NCBI GenBank assembly: GCA_040772845.1
Contig: JAXGXG010000001.1
Location: 2,480,001 to 2,544,000 of the forward strand
DNA: 64,000 nt
From: PWXP01 sp040772845
GTDB taxonomy: Bacteria > Planctomycetota > Planctomycetia > Pirellulales > Thermoguttaceae
Direction of reading: 5' to 3'
The first letter of the stretch is position 1; each line of letters opens with the position of its first letter. Both the position numbers and the translations under genes were made by a program. Shown here one piece after another: positions 35,823 through 45,320 of this stretch. The notes beneath the pieces are model-generated. The model did not search any database and had not been told where the DNA came from. It saw nothing but the letters and a program-made list of their open reading frames with translations.

Positions 35823-36407
35823 ATGCTTCGCATTCTGCTCATACGTCCCGGCGAAACGGACTACGACCGCGAGGAGCGAATCCAAGGAACCCTGGACATC
35901 CCGCTGAACGACGAAGGCGTGCAAGAGGTCGCCCGGCTCGTCGAACAGCTTGCCGGTCACGGTATCGAAGTGGTCTATGCGCCCACGTCCCAGCCGGCAA
36001 AACAGACCGCCGAGGCGATTGCCAAGGGACTTGGCGTCAAATACAAACGCTTGGAACGGTTGCAGAACGTCGACCATGGATTGTGGCAGGGAATGCCGAT
36101 CGAGGAGGTTCGGCAGAAGCAGCCTCGCGTGTACAAACAATGGCAGGAACAACCGGACAACGTCTGTCCGCCGGAAGGAGAGATGCTGAGTGAGGCCGAC
36201 GAGCGAGTACGTCCCGCCATGAACCGGCTACTGAAGAAGCACCGAGAGGGCGCCATTGCCCTGGTGGTTCCGGAACCTTTGGCCAGCCTGGTGCGGCGGT
36301 TCGTCAATCAGACCGAACTGGGCGATTTGTGGAAGAGTGTCCGATCGCATGGGCAGTGGGAACTGCTGGAGGTCGAGCCGCGCAAAGTACCTGTTTCCGC
36401 CCCCTAG
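35823..36407 (+). CDS. Histidine-phosphatase fold protein lacking catalytic histidines
   Basis: 194 residues. Clear phosphoglycerate-mutase (histidine phosphatase) superfamily fold: LLIRPGETDYD at the N-terminus, RIQGTLDIPLNDEG, and DHGLWQGMPIEEV. The invariant RHGET motif, whose His becomes phosphorylated, reads RPGET (Pro9), and the second catalytic His region reads VVPEPLA. Both catalytic histidines are therefore missing, so it is probably a non-catalytic binding or regulatory protein. Lies between rpe and accD. Confidence 0.8.
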   Translation: MLRILLIRPGETDYDREERIQGTLDIPLNDEGVQEVARLVEQLAGHGIEVVYAPTSQPAKQTAEAIAKGLGVKYKRLERLQNVDHGLWQGMPIEEVRQKQPRVYKQWQEQPDNVCPPEGEMLSEADERVRPAMNRLLKKHREGAIALVVPEPLASLVRRFVNQTELGDLWKSVRSHGQWELLEVEPRKVPVSAP

Positions 36408-36533
36408 AGAACCCGGGCGACGTGTTCCCGGGAACCCTTGCGGGTATCGGGCCGTCCGGCCCTCCCCTGGATGCACAAGGCATCTGAAAACCGTATTCAC
36501 CACCTACCAACACCCCGTTTTCCTGTGAGTTCT

Positions 36534-37382
36534 ATGGCATCCGATACCGAAACCCGCAGTTTGCGGAACATGGCCAAGCGACCCAAACGCGGCGTGCCCG
36601 AAGGGCTGTGGATGCGCTGCCCCGGCTGTCAGCAAATCATCTTCCGGCGCGAGGCGGAACGCCGTCTCGGCGTCTGCCCGCAGTGTGACTATCACTGGTA
36701 CGTTCCGGCTCGCGAACGCGTACGGCAGGTGCTCGACGAGGGGACCTTCGAAGAGTGGGACACCGACCTGGAACCGGCCGATCCGCTCGATTTCGTCGAT
36801 AAGAAACCCTATCGCGAACGCCTGGTCGACGAGCAGGCGCGTACCGGGCTCCGCGATGCCGTTGTGACGGGCACCGGCATGGTGCGGGCGCGGCGGGTCG
36901 TCTTTGCGGTAACCGATTCTGCGTTCATTATGGGCAGCATGGGGTCCGTCGTCGGCGAGAAGCTGACCCGGGCCATCGAACGCGCAACCGAGGAGCAGTT
37001 GCCATTGATCATCGTTTCCGGATCCGGCGGCGGAGCACGCATGCACGAGGGCATGTTCTCGCTGATGCAAATGGCGAAGGTCTCGGCCGCGCTGGCGCGC
37101 TTCGATCAGGCGGGCGGGCTGTTCATCTCCGTACTGACGAATCCGACGATGGGCGGCGTAGCCGCCAGCTTCGCCTCGCTGGGCGATCTGGTCTTCGCCG
37201 AACCGAAGGCCCTGATCGGATTCGCCGGCCCCCGCACCATCAAAGCCACCATCCGCATCGAACTGCCCAAGGGATTCCAGACCAGCGAATTCCTTCTGGA
37301 ACACGGCTTCGTCGACCGGATTGTGCGGCGCAAAGATCTTCAAAGCGAAATCGCCCGCGCAATCGACTACTGCGGCAAATAG
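36534..37382 (+). CDS. accD: Acetyl-CoA carboxylase carboxyltransferase subunit beta
   Basis: 282 residues. Transfers the carboxyl group from carboxybiotin to acetyl-CoA with AccA, first step of fatty-acid synthesis. N-terminal zinc ribbon with Cys29, Cys32, Cys48 and Cys51, then the crotonase-like domain (SGSGGGARMHEGMFSL, TNPTMGGVAASFASLGD, GFAGPRTI). Start at MASDTETRS; the frame is open further upstream but without support. Length normal for the family. Confidence 0.95.
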   Translation: MASDTETRSLRNMAKRPKRGVPEGLWMRCPGCQQIIFRREAERRLGVCPQCDYHWYVPARERVRQVLDEGTFEEWDTDLEPADPLDFVDKKPYRERLVDEQARTGLRDAVVTGTGMVRARRVVFAVTDSAFIMGSMGSVVGEKLTRAIERATEEQLPLIIVSGSGGGARMHEGMFSLMQMAKVSAALARFDQAGGLFISVLTNPTMGGVAASFASLGDLVFAEPKALIGFAGPRTIKATIRIELPKGFQTSEFLLEHGFVDRIVRRKDLQSEIARAIDYCGK

Positions 37383-37393
37383 CAACGACATCC

Positions 37394-38266
37394 ATGGGCT
37401 TGTTCGACGGTATCCGATCCATCTTCTCCGGCGGCAAATTGCACGTGCCGTCCCGGTTTGAATTGCTGCGCACCGCCACCATGGGCACCATGTCGAAGTT
37501 CTACATGGCCCGCGATCTGCACACCAAGCAGGTGGTTGGACTGAAGATCCTCGACAAAGAAAAGACGGCCGCCTTTCAGGCGCGTTTCAAGGGGCTTACC
37601 AAGCCGACCGAAGGCGAGATCGCCGTCACGTTCGACCATCCCCGAATCGTTCAGACGTTCGAACACGGCCTCACCACCCAGGACGAGCAGTATCTGGTCA
37701 TGGAATACCTGGAAGGGCCGAACCTCAACGCCGCACTCGTCAGCCGTGACGCCGTGCTCGATCACCACCGCCTGCGGTTCATCCGCCAGGCGGCCGAGGC
37801 GTTGGCCACGGTCCATGAGGCCGGCTTTATCCACCGCGACGTCTGCCCCCGCAATCTCCTGGTCTGCAAGAACCGCGAGGATATCAAGCTCATCGATTTC
37901 GGTTTGACGGTCCCGGCGACCCGCCCGTTCATGCTGCCAGGCAATCGCACCGGCACCCCGAACTACATGGCTCCGGAACTGGTCCATCGGCAGCCGACGG
38001 ACCAGCGCGTCGATATTTTCGCGTTCGGCGTTTCGGCGTTCGAGTTACTGACCGGTGAGCTTCCCTGGACCCGGGGCACAACCGGCATGGCCGCCATGAC
38101 GCACGACCAGCCGCCGGCCGATATCTTCCAGTATCGGCCCAACCTCCATCCGAAACTGGCTGAGGCGATTGCCTCGTGTCTCGTCTCCGATCCGACCGGC
38201 CGATGTCCCTCGGCCCGGCATTTCCTGCAAGCGATTCGCAGCATCAAGTCGGAAGAAGTTGCCTGA
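37394..38266 (+). CDS. Atypical Ser/Thr protein kinase
   Basis: 290 residues, kinase fold only, no membrane segment. The lysine (VVGLKIL), DFG (LIDFGLT) and APE (YMAPEL) motifs are present, but the glycine loop is degenerate (RTATMGTMSKFYMA) and the catalytic loop reads HRDVCPRN, with Cys in place of the usual Lys. It may have low or no kinase activity. Starts 11 bases after accD, so probably co-transcribed with it. Confidence 0.82.
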   Translation: MGLFDGIRSIFSGGKLHVPSRFELLRTATMGTMSKFYMARDLHTKQVVGLKILDKEKTAAFQARFKGLTKPTEGEIAVTFDHPRIVQTFEHGLTTQDEQYLVMEYLEGPNLNAALVSRDAVLDHHRLRFIRQAAEALATVHEAGFIHRDVCPRNLLVCKNREDIKLIDFGLTVPATRPFMLPGNRTGTPNYMAPELVHRQPTDQRVDIFAFGVSAFELLTGELPWTRGTTGMAAMTHDQPPADIFQYRPNLHPKLAEAIASCLVSDPTGRCPSARHFLQAIRSIKSEEVA

Positions 38267-38392
38267 TCTGCCGCAATTGCCCCGACCGCTCCGTGCATAC
38301 ACCCTGCTCCAGTGGATTCCCGGCTCGATGGCCAGACAGCTATCCGTGCTAGCGTTGCATTCGTTTTGCAGAGGCTGGAGGTGAAACTGCCG

Positions 38393-38421
38393 TTGTTCGT
38401 TTGCTCCGGCCTGCGTATAAT
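38393..38421 (+). promoter_or_regulatory. Sigma-70-type promoter of the O-antigen ligase gene
   Basis: TTGTTC (38393-38398), 17-base spacer and a perfect TATAAT (38416-38421). Confidence 0.55.
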
Positions 38422-38537
38422 CTGCCTCGAAACACCCCTTGTGCGAGGGGCGCCTGTTGATCTCGGTGTGCCGGACCAGCCTGCAATATCAACCTTCCCA
38501 AACCGCCAACCACGACAGGAAGACCACTCACCTGATC

Positions 38538-39992
38538 ATGTCGCTAACCGAATTGAACGTCTCGTCGTCAACCGTCGCAGCGACGTCGACTCGCAGAAGC
38601 GTCGCAGCCGTCTGTGCTGCAGGGGCTTTGCTTCGCGAGCAGTTCTCCTACAGGGTTGTCTCCTGGCGCGCCGGGTTCGTGTGCGGCCTGACGGCCGTGG
38701 CCATCGGGTTTACCAATCCGATCGCGATGTCGCTCACGGAAATTCTATTAGGCGTCATGGCCTTCTGCTGGCTTCTGGCAGGCGGCTACCGCAGGAAAAT
38801 TCAGGCCATCACGTGCAACCCCGTGGCGTTGTCGGCCCTGGCCTTGCTGGCCGTTTTGAGTATCTCTGTACTCTACGGCAATGCGCCCTGGAATGAGACT
38901 TTGCGGGCGCTGGCGAAATACCGTAACTTGCTGTATCTGGTGCTGTTCATCACGATCTTCCGTACGGCCCGCATGAGAGAGGCTGGTCTTTGGGCATTCG
39001 CAGTCGCGATGACATTGACTTTGATCTTCTCTTTTTTGACCGCAGCAGGTGTTCCCTTGTGGGAAAGCCGTTATACACTCAAGGCAGACGATGCGGTGGT
39101 GTTCCGCAACCATATCGTTCACGGACTCTGCATGGGGTTGTTTGCGTACCTGATGGCGCATCGATTCGCGGAGCAACCGCGGCGTCGATGGTACTTCGGC
39201 GTGCTGGCATTGCTGGCAATATGGAACGTGCTATTCATGGTGGCCGGCCGTACGGGATATCTCGTCCTTGCCGCCATGATTCCGTTGTTCTGCGTGCAGC
39301 ATTTCCGACTGCGAACCATGGCGTGTGTTACTGCGGTGCTTGTTGCCGTGGGGATTGTCGGTTATTTCCATTCCTCGATATTCACGGAGCGTGTGGGCCT
39401 TGCCTACACGGACGTGGCGACCTATCTGGACTACCGTTTGGGAAACGGCCCACTTCAGCCCGAGGGATCGCGTTACCCGGTTACGCGCACATCCTGTGGA
39501 ATCCGGCTCGATTGGTATCGCAACGGACTTCGGTTGATGGCGCGCAAGCCGATACTCGGTGTTGGCGTCGGCAGCGTCAGGCACGAAATGCAATTTCTGA
39601 CGGAGAAGAACGGCAAGCGGAGCGCCCCGCCGGCCAACAATCTTCACTCGGAATACATCATGACCGCGGCCCAGACGGGCATGATCGGCCTTTTGGCGAT
39701 GGGCATTCTTCTGGTGAACTACTGGCGAACCGGGCGGCAGCTTTCGTCTCGAATGCGCCATCTGGCTGAGGGGACGTTGCTGACGCTGATAGTTGCCGGG
39801 CTGGCCAATACGATTCTGACGGAACGCACGGAAGGCGTTCTGTTCGCATTCTGCTCGGGACTGGCGTTTGCAGAGTTCAGCGAACGGGCAATCCGGGAGA
39901 AGGAATCGCTTCCGGAAGAGGAGAAGTCGGACGACGACGTTTCGCTGCCACAGCAGGACATGTCCAACCAGTCGCTGGCCCGCGCAGCTTAA
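38538..39992 (+). CDS. O-antigen ligase family membrane protein
   Basis: 484 residues with about ten membrane helices and a large loop around 255-350 holding LMARKPILGVGVGS and NNLHSEYIM, the conserved periplasmic loop of the WaaL/Wzy O-antigen ligase/polymerase superfamily (Arg and His residues implicated in catalysis). Charged cytoplasmic tail (EEEKSDDD). Joins or polymerises surface glycans; with lpxA further along, it suggests an LPS-bearing outer membrane. Confidence 0.82.
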   Translation: MSLTELNVSSSTVAATSTRRSVAAVCAAGALLREQFSYRVVSWRAGFVCGLTAVAIGFTNPIAMSLTEILLGVMAFCWLLAGGYRRKIQAITCNPVALSALALLAVLSISVLYGNAPWNETLRALAKYRNLLYLVLFITIFRTARMREAGLWAFAVAMTLTLIFSFLTAAGVPLWESRYTLKADDAVVFRNHIVHGLCMGLFAYLMAHRFAEQPRRRWYFGVLALLAIWNVLFMVAGRTGYLVLAAMIPLFCVQHFRLRTMACVTAVLVAVGIVGYFHSSIFTERVGLAYTDVATYLDYRLGNGPLQPEGSRYPVTRTSCGIRLDWYRNGLRLMARKPILGVGVGSVRHEMQFLTEKNGKRSAPPANNLHSEYIMTAAQTGMIGLLAMGILLVNYWRTGRQLSSRMRHLAEGTLLTLIVAGLANTILTERTEGVLFAFCSGLAFAEFSERAIREKESLPEEEKSDDDVSLPQQDMSNQSLARAA

Positions 39993-40082
39993 GAGACGCG
40001 AGCCGGATGACGGGGGTTTCCGTTTCCAGGTGCGCATGGGCGCATGGGCGCCTGTCCCGCAACCATCAGCGGCGGGACATTT

Positions 40083-40323
40083 GCAAGGGCGCAGCCCTCG
40101 TTGTTGTTAGCAAGCCAGTGCGGCAACGGCCAAGACTCTCACCTCCCCTTCGGGGAGGTCGGACGCGGTAGCGGCCGGGTAGGGCTCGCTGTGTGCCCCA
40201 CCAGTCTTGAGCTACGACTGGTGCGTACCCTCCCCGGGCCTATGAGCCCGACCCTCCCGCTGCGCGGGAGGATAAAAAGCCGCAACCCGGACTTCCGTAC
40301 AACAACAAGCTCTGCGCCCTTGC
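40083..40323. repeat. MITE-like element with 25-bp imperfect terminal inverted repeats
   Basis: GCAAGGGCGCAGCCCTCGTT at 40083 onward is inverted at 40299-40323 with 22 of 25 bases matching. Inside are several perfect hairpins (CTCCCCTTCGGGGAG, ACCAGTC...GACTGGT, CCTCCCGCTGCGCGGGAGG). No gene is encoded. It accounts for most of the 612-base gap between the O-antigen ligase and flhA; nothing else was recognised there. Confidence 0.6.
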
Positions 40324-40605
40324 CACGTCCGCCCCCTTTCGGGGACGCCCCCGCCCTGGAAACGGCATCGCCTGCTGTTTTGTAATCCTGCCTTCATTGC
40401 CCAGGTTTTCCGGATTGTCGGCGAAAACCGATCTGGACTTACGCCCCCCTTTCGACTATTCTTCGCTCGACTTTTCGCCTCGCATGGCAGCATCGCGTGA
40501 CGGGGCCGCGCCTACGTTGTTATCGGGCAACCGGTGAGAGTCCGCTTGCGATCGGTCAGGCGGCGAGTCTGTTGTTCTGAACTCGGTTTACCCTCGGAGA
40601 GCCGT

Positions 40606-42687
40606 TTGAATTCCAACGAGTCCTTAGCGGGCCCCTTCGCCCGCGCCCGAGAATTGATTCTGCCGGTCGGGATCATCGCCTGCGTGCTGGTGATTATGGT
40701 CCCGCTGCCGTCCGGGCTGATGGACTTGTTGCTTTCGGCGAATATCACGGTGGCGGTCATCATGTTGCTGACCACCGTGTACGTTCTCACGCCGTTGGAG
40801 TTCAGTATTTTTCCGTCATTACTGCTGGCCACCACGTTGTTCCGGCTGGTGCTGAATGTAGCGACGACGCGATTGATTCTGACCCAGGGACAAAGCGAAG
40901 GGATGCTGGCGGCAGGCAAGGTGGTCTACACCTTCGGCGAGTTCGTTGCAGGCAGCAACATCGTGGTGGGCCTGATCATCTTTGCGATTATCGTGCTGAT
41001 CCAGTTCATTGTCATTACGAAAGGCGCCACGCGCATCAGCGAGGTGGCTGCCCGCTTCGCCTTGGACGGAATGCCGGGGAAGCAGATGGCCATCGACGCC
41101 GACCTGAACGCCGGCATTATCGACGAGCGCGAAGCCCAACGGCGCCGCCTCGAGATTACCCAGCAGGCCGATTTCTTCGGGGCCATGGACGGCGCCAGCA
41201 AGTTCGTTCGCGGCGATGCCATTGCCGGCATCATTATCACGCTGATCAATATCGTCGGTGGCCTGGTGATCGGTATGGTCCAGGCCGGCATGAGCGTGAC
41301 CGAAGCAGCTTCGCTGTATACCAAGCTGACCATCGGCGATGGGTTGGTCAGTCAGGTCCCGGCATTCCTGATCTCGTTGGCCGCCGGTTTGCTCGTGACC
41401 CGGAGCAGCTCGCAAACGAACCTCCCCGCCGAGTTCATGCGGCAGTTGTTCTCGCGACCGCGGGCATTGGCGGTTGCAGGCGGTTTTCTCGGCATTCTCG
41501 TGTTTACGAACCTTCCGACGGTGCCGCTGGTCATGATTGGCGGCAGTTGTATCGGCCTGGCCGTATTGCTCAACCGGCGTTCCCATGCCGAAAACGCGGC
41601 CGAGGCGGCCAAGAAGAAGGCCGAAGCCAAGAAGCCGCAAGAGGAACGGGTGGAAGACTTCCTGACCGTCGATCCGATGGAAATCGAGATCGGCGTCGGA
41701 CTGATCCGGCTGGCCGATCCGAAACGGGGCGGCGATCTGCTCGAACGCGTCCAGCGCGTTCGCCAGAATGTGGCTACCGATATCGGCATCGTCCTGCCCA
41801 AAGTGCGCATTCGCGACAACATGCGCCTGGAACAGAATCAGTACCGTATCAAGGTGGCCGACATGCCCGTCGGCAGTAGCGTTGTCTACCCCGGAATGTT
41901 CCTTGCCATTGAATCCGGCATGACCAACGGATCGGTGCCGGGCACGCCGACCACCGATCCGGCGTTCGGCACGCCCGCCCTTTGGATCGAGCCGAACGTG
42001 CGCGATCAGGCCGAACTGCTCGGATACACCGTGGCGGAGCCCGGTGGGATCATTGCAACGCACCTGACCGAATTGGTCCGCAAACACGCCGACGAGATTC
42101 TCACGCGCGACGCGACGAAACATCTGCTCGACGAACTGAAAAAAACGTCGCCGGCAGCCGTCGACGAACTCATTCCAGGCGTGATGAAACTGGCCGAGGT
42201 CCAGAACATCCTGCACATGCTCTTGCGAGAAAGCGTGCCCATTCGCCAATTGGGCGCCATTCTGGAGACCCTGGGCGATTACGCACCACGCGTGAAGGAC
42301 CCGATCCTTCTGACCGAATACGTGCGCCACCGGCTGGCGCGGACCATTTGCACCCGGCTGCGCGACCGCGAGAACCGCATGTTCGTCGTCACGCTCGATC
42401 CGGGGCTGGAAGACAAGATCAAGGCGGGTTTCGAGCACAACGAGCATGGCATGTTCATTCGCATGTCGCCGCCGGCGGTCGAGGCAACGTGCCGCAAGAT
42501 CGCGGCCGAAGTGGAGAAGCTCACCGCGGCGAATCATCCGCCCATTGTCCTGGTCAGCCCGCAGATTCGGGCCGCCCTGAAACACATGACGGCGCCGCAC
42601 CTGCCGCACCTGATCATCCTCAGTTACAACGAAATTACCCGCGATACCAAGATCGAATCGATGGCCATGGTCGGCGACGCCGCATAA
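40606..42687 (+). CDS. flhA: Flagellar export gate protein FlhA
   Basis: 693 residues from TTG at 40606 with GGAG about seven bases upstream, which gives the usual FlhA length. Eight membrane helices in the first 320 residues including the FHIPEP-type region LEFSIFPSLLLATTLFRL...TRLIL and the charged loop ARFALDGMPGKQMAIDADLNAG, then the large cytoplasmic domain that binds substrates and chaperones. Core component of the flagellar type III export gate in the inner membrane. First gene of the flagellar block. Confidence 0.95.
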   Translation: MNSNESLAGPFARARELILPVGIIACVLVIMVPLPSGLMDLLLSANITVAVIMLLTTVYVLTPLEFSIFPSLLLATTLFRLVLNVATTRLILTQGQSEGMLAAGKVVYTFGEFVAGSNIVVGLIIFAIIVLIQFIVITKGATRISEVAARFALDGMPGKQMAIDADLNAGIIDEREAQRRRLEITQQADFFGAMDGASKFVRGDAIAGIIITLINIVGGLVIGMVQAGMSVTEAASLYTKLTIGDGLVSQVPAFLISLAAGLLVTRSSSQTNLPAEFMRQLFSRPRALAVAGGFLGILVFTNLPTVPLVMIGGSCIGLAVLLNRRSHAENAAEAAKKKAEAKKPQEERVEDFLTVDPMEIEIGVGLIRLADPKRGGDLLERVQRVRQNVATDIGIVLPKVRIRDNMRLEQNQYRIKVADMPVGSSVVYPGMFLAIESGMTNGSVPGTPTTDPAFGTPALWIEPNVRDQAELLGYTVAEPGGIIATHLTELVRKHADEILTRDATKHLLDELKKTSPAAVDELIPGVMKLAEVQNILHMLLRESVPIRQLGAILETLGDYAPRVKDPILLTEYVRHRLARTICTRLRDRENRMFVVTLDPGLEDKIKAGFEHNEHGMFIRMSPPAVEATCRKIAAEVEKLTAANHPPIVLVSPQIRAALKHMTAPHLPHLIILSYNEITRDTKIESMAMVGDAA

Positions 42688-42748
42688 CGTGCAGGGCGTC
42701 TCGCCGGGCCGGCCAGTATTCCCAGGAACTCCCGAGCAGGGCACACCG

Positions 42749-43924
42749 ATGGAATTGCGAACCTACAAAGCAGCGACCATGCACGAGGCATTGCAGCTCG
42801 TGCGTTGCGAATTGGGCCCGGACGCCGCCATCCTGCATACCCGCGAGGTGCGAAATCGGCGTGTGTTCGGCCTCTTGCGCGGCCCGCGTCATATCGAAGT
42901 CACGGCATCGGTCGATGTCCACGTCCCCAGCCGGCTGCAGCCGGAGGAACCATTTCGGCCCGCTCGCCCCGCCCGTCCCGAACCGGAGGTTCCATTTCCG
43001 CCAATATCGCCAACAGTATCCCCGCCCCCATCGCACCACGCTCCCGAAATCCCCGAACGCGTCCAGGGCCAACTCCAGCACTTGCAAGAAATGGTGGAAC
43101 AGCTCTGCCGGCAGCAGCAGACGTCGCCCGGCCGGGACCTGCCGGAAGAACTGTTTCGGGTCTTCACCGACCTGATCGAGTGCGATATCGACGAGGACGT
43201 TGCCCGGGAATTGGTCGACCGCGTCCGGCGCGAAGTCCCGCGGCGCGAACTGGCCGAACCGATGCTTACCTCGGCGCGCGTGGCGCGCATGATCGAGGAA
43301 GAGATTTCCATCGCCGGGCCGATCCGCGCGTCGGCCGGCCGCCAGCGCATTGTGGCCCTGATCGGCCCGACGGGCGTGGGCAAGACCACGACCATTGCGA
43401 AGCTGGCGGCCAATTTCCGGCTGAAGGAGAAGCGCCGCGTAGGCCTGATCACGGTCGATACCTACCGGATTGCCGCCGTCGAGCAGTTGCGCACGTATGC
43501 AGACATCATCGACCTGCCTATGCACGTTGTCTCCACGGCTCGTGAAATGCGCGAAGCCATTCGGCGCATGAACGATCTCGACCTTGTGCTCATGGACACG
43601 GCCGGCCGCAGCCCGCGGGATGAAGTCCGCATCCGAGAACTCAAGGCCCTGCTGGACGAAGCCGGCGCAAACGAGGTCCATCTCGTGCTCAGCGGCGTGA
43701 CGGGCAGCCGCACGCTGGTGCAAACGGCCGAACGATTCGGGCCGGTCGGCCCCACGGCCATGGTGCTCACCAAGCTGGATGAAGCGACCAGTTTGGGCAA
43801 TGTCCTGCCCTTGCTCCGTTCCAGCCGACTTCCCCTGAGCTACCTGACCAACGGCCAGAATGTTCCCGACGATATTGAAACGGCCGATGCCGGCCGCCTT
43901 GCCGGCATGATCCTCGGCCATTGA
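42749..43924 (+). CDS. flhF: Flagellar SRP-like GTPase FlhF
   Basis: 391 residues. Short N-terminal B region (MELRTYKAATMHEAL), Pro-rich linker (about 75-115), then the SRP NG domain: P-loop GPTGVGKTT near 206, DTYRIAAVEQL, DTAGR, and TKLDE. Positions the flagellum at the pole or directs its assembly. Follows flhA by 61 bases. An insertion sequence now separates it from its partner flhG. Confidence 0.94.
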   Translation: MELRTYKAATMHEALQLVRCELGPDAAILHTREVRNRRVFGLLRGPRHIEVTASVDVHVPSRLQPEEPFRPARPARPEPEVPFPPISPTVSPPPSHHAPEIPERVQGQLQHLQEMVEQLCRQQQTSPGRDLPEELFRVFTDLIECDIDEDVARELVDRVRREVPRRELAEPMLTSARVARMIEEEISIAGPIRASAGRQRIVALIGPTGVGKTTTIAKLAANFRLKEKRRVGLITVDTYRIAAVEQLRTYADIIDLPMHVVSTAREMREAIRRMNDLDLVLMDTAGRSPRDEVRIRELKALLDEAGANEVHLVLSGVTGSRTLVQTAERFGPVGPTAMVLTKLDEATSLGNVLPLLRSSRLPLSYLTNGQNVPDDIETADAGRLAGMILGH

Positions 43925-43938
43925 TCCATTGGAAATGT

Positions 43939-45280
43939 CAGTAGTTCCAAATTTCGTAACTTGATATAGGTGAACGCAAGGGCTTTTTGGTAAAGGACTT
44001 AGGGGATCACACATACCCAAGTCCAGACCAGGAGGTAACCCATGCGTTCACGGAAGAACCATTGTACGATCTCATGCCGCGAAGTCCACAACCGCGCCGG
44101 AGCCATTGTCCAGCAGCATCTCCAGTTGCAGGACCATGGGTACAAATGCCGGGCGTCGGTCTTGCTGAATGTCCTCTTTTACGCAGCTTCCCGTATTGGC
44201 TTCATTTCCGCTGCTTGCCGGAATCTGGCGGGCGCGCCAACACAGCAGACCGTATTCAACGTGCTGGTGGCGACGTTGCCGGAGTATCACGAACTGGAGA
44301 AGCGGTTGAACAAGGCGCTGGTGGACGGCCTTCCCAAGGCCGTGCGACGGCGCAAACAGACGCTGGCGATCGACCTGACGTTGATCCCGTACCATGGCGA
44401 GCCACATCGGCACCTCGACGAAATCTATCGCAGCCAACCGAAGAGTGGCACGAGTCACTTTCATGCATACGCCACCTGCTACGTGGTTCGCAACGGGCAT
44501 CGTTTCACGATCGCCTTGACGCCGGTACAGCGCGGCGAATCGATGGAAGAGGTCGTCCGTCGCCTGCTGCGTCAAGCACGCGCCCAGGGCGTAAAATGCC
44601 GGCTTTTGCTGCTGGATCGCGGGTTTTACTCGGTTGCAGTCATCCGTTATTTGCAGGCAGCCCGCTGCGCTTTTCTGATGCCGGTTGTCAAACGCGGCCG
44701 CAAGCCGAAGGCGGGCCAAGCCGCGACGGGTACGCGGGCCTTCGCCCAATGGAAGAAGAGCGGTTGGGCCACACACACCCTGAAAGCGTCCAAGGCAACC
44801 AAGTACGGCAAGACCGCGACCGTCAGGATTTGTGTCAAGTGCGGCAATCTTGCCGGCAAGTGGAAACGCCACGGCCGACGGGCGTTCGTGTATGCGTTTT
44901 GGGGATTCCGGCCTGCCAGCCCGCAATGGGTGTACGAAACGTATCGCAAACGGTTCGGTATCGAAACCAGCTATCGCCAGATGAACGAGGCACGCATCCG
45001 CACCTGCACTCGCAATCCACTGTTGCGGCTGCTCTTCTTCGGCTTGGCGATGATCCTCCGCAACGTCTGGGTCTGGTTTCATTTGACCACCCTCTCGGAA
45101 CGCCACGGACGACGACTCGCGTTACATCTGGAGCGTCTTCCATTCCGCGATATGCTGCTGAACCTGCAGCGGGTGGCCGAAGTGATCATGGGAATCACAC
45201 AATGCATCCTCGACGTAACCTCCGGCCACGCAACACCTTCTGACACACCGGACGCTTTCAGCTAAAATTTGGAACTACTG
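43939..45280 (+). mobile_element. Complete insertion sequence, ISH3-like (IS4 superfamily)
   Basis: 1342 bp bounded by perfect 16-bp inverted repeats CAGTAGTTCCAAATTT (43939-43954) and its complement (45265-45280), flanked by a 5-bp target duplication AATGT (43934-43938 and 45281-45285). One transposase gene fills it. Intact ends and duplication imply a recent insertion between flhF and flhG. Confidence 0.95.
44042..45265 (+). CDS. DDE transposase, ISH3-like
   Basis: 407 residues. DDE catalytic triad visible as Asp in LAIDLTLIPYHG, Asp in LLLDRGFYS and Glu in RFGIETSYRQM (the YREK-like motif of IS4-group transposases). The pattern GTSHFHAYATCYVV and TPVQRGESMEEVVRR is typical of ISH3-like elements, best known from archaea. 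Preceded by GGAGG. The stop codon overlaps the right inverted repeat. Confidence 0.92.
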   Translation: MRSRKNHCTISCREVHNRAGAIVQQHLQLQDHGYKCRASVLLNVLFYAASRIGFISAACRNLAGAPTQQTVFNVLVATLPEYHELEKRLNKALVDGLPKAVRRRKQTLAIDLTLIPYHGEPHRHLDEIYRSQPKSGTSHFHAYATCYVVRNGHRFTIALTPVQRGESMEEVVRRLLRQARAQGVKCRLLLLDRGFYSVAVIRYLQAARCAFLMPVVKRGRKPKAGQAATGTRAFAQWKKSGWATHTLKASKATKYGKTATVRICVKCGNLAGKWKRHGRRAFVYAFWGFRPASPQWVYETYRKRFGIETSYRQMNEARIRTCTRNPLLRLLFFGLAMILRNVWVWFHLTTLSERHGRRLALHLERLPFRDMLLNLQRVAEVIMGITQCILDVTSGHATPSDTPDAFS

Positions 45281-45320
45281 AATGTAGAAGCAGTCCTTTT
45301 CCTTTTCGATTCCAACCGTC

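Noticed and set aside
40819..42744. 641-codon minus-strand frame opposite flhA
   Set aside because: Antisense shadow of a strongly conserved gene; no family features and no ribosome site.
43987..45243. Second long plus-strand frame within the insertion sequence
   Set aside because: Different frame from the DDE transposase and lacks any transposase motif.
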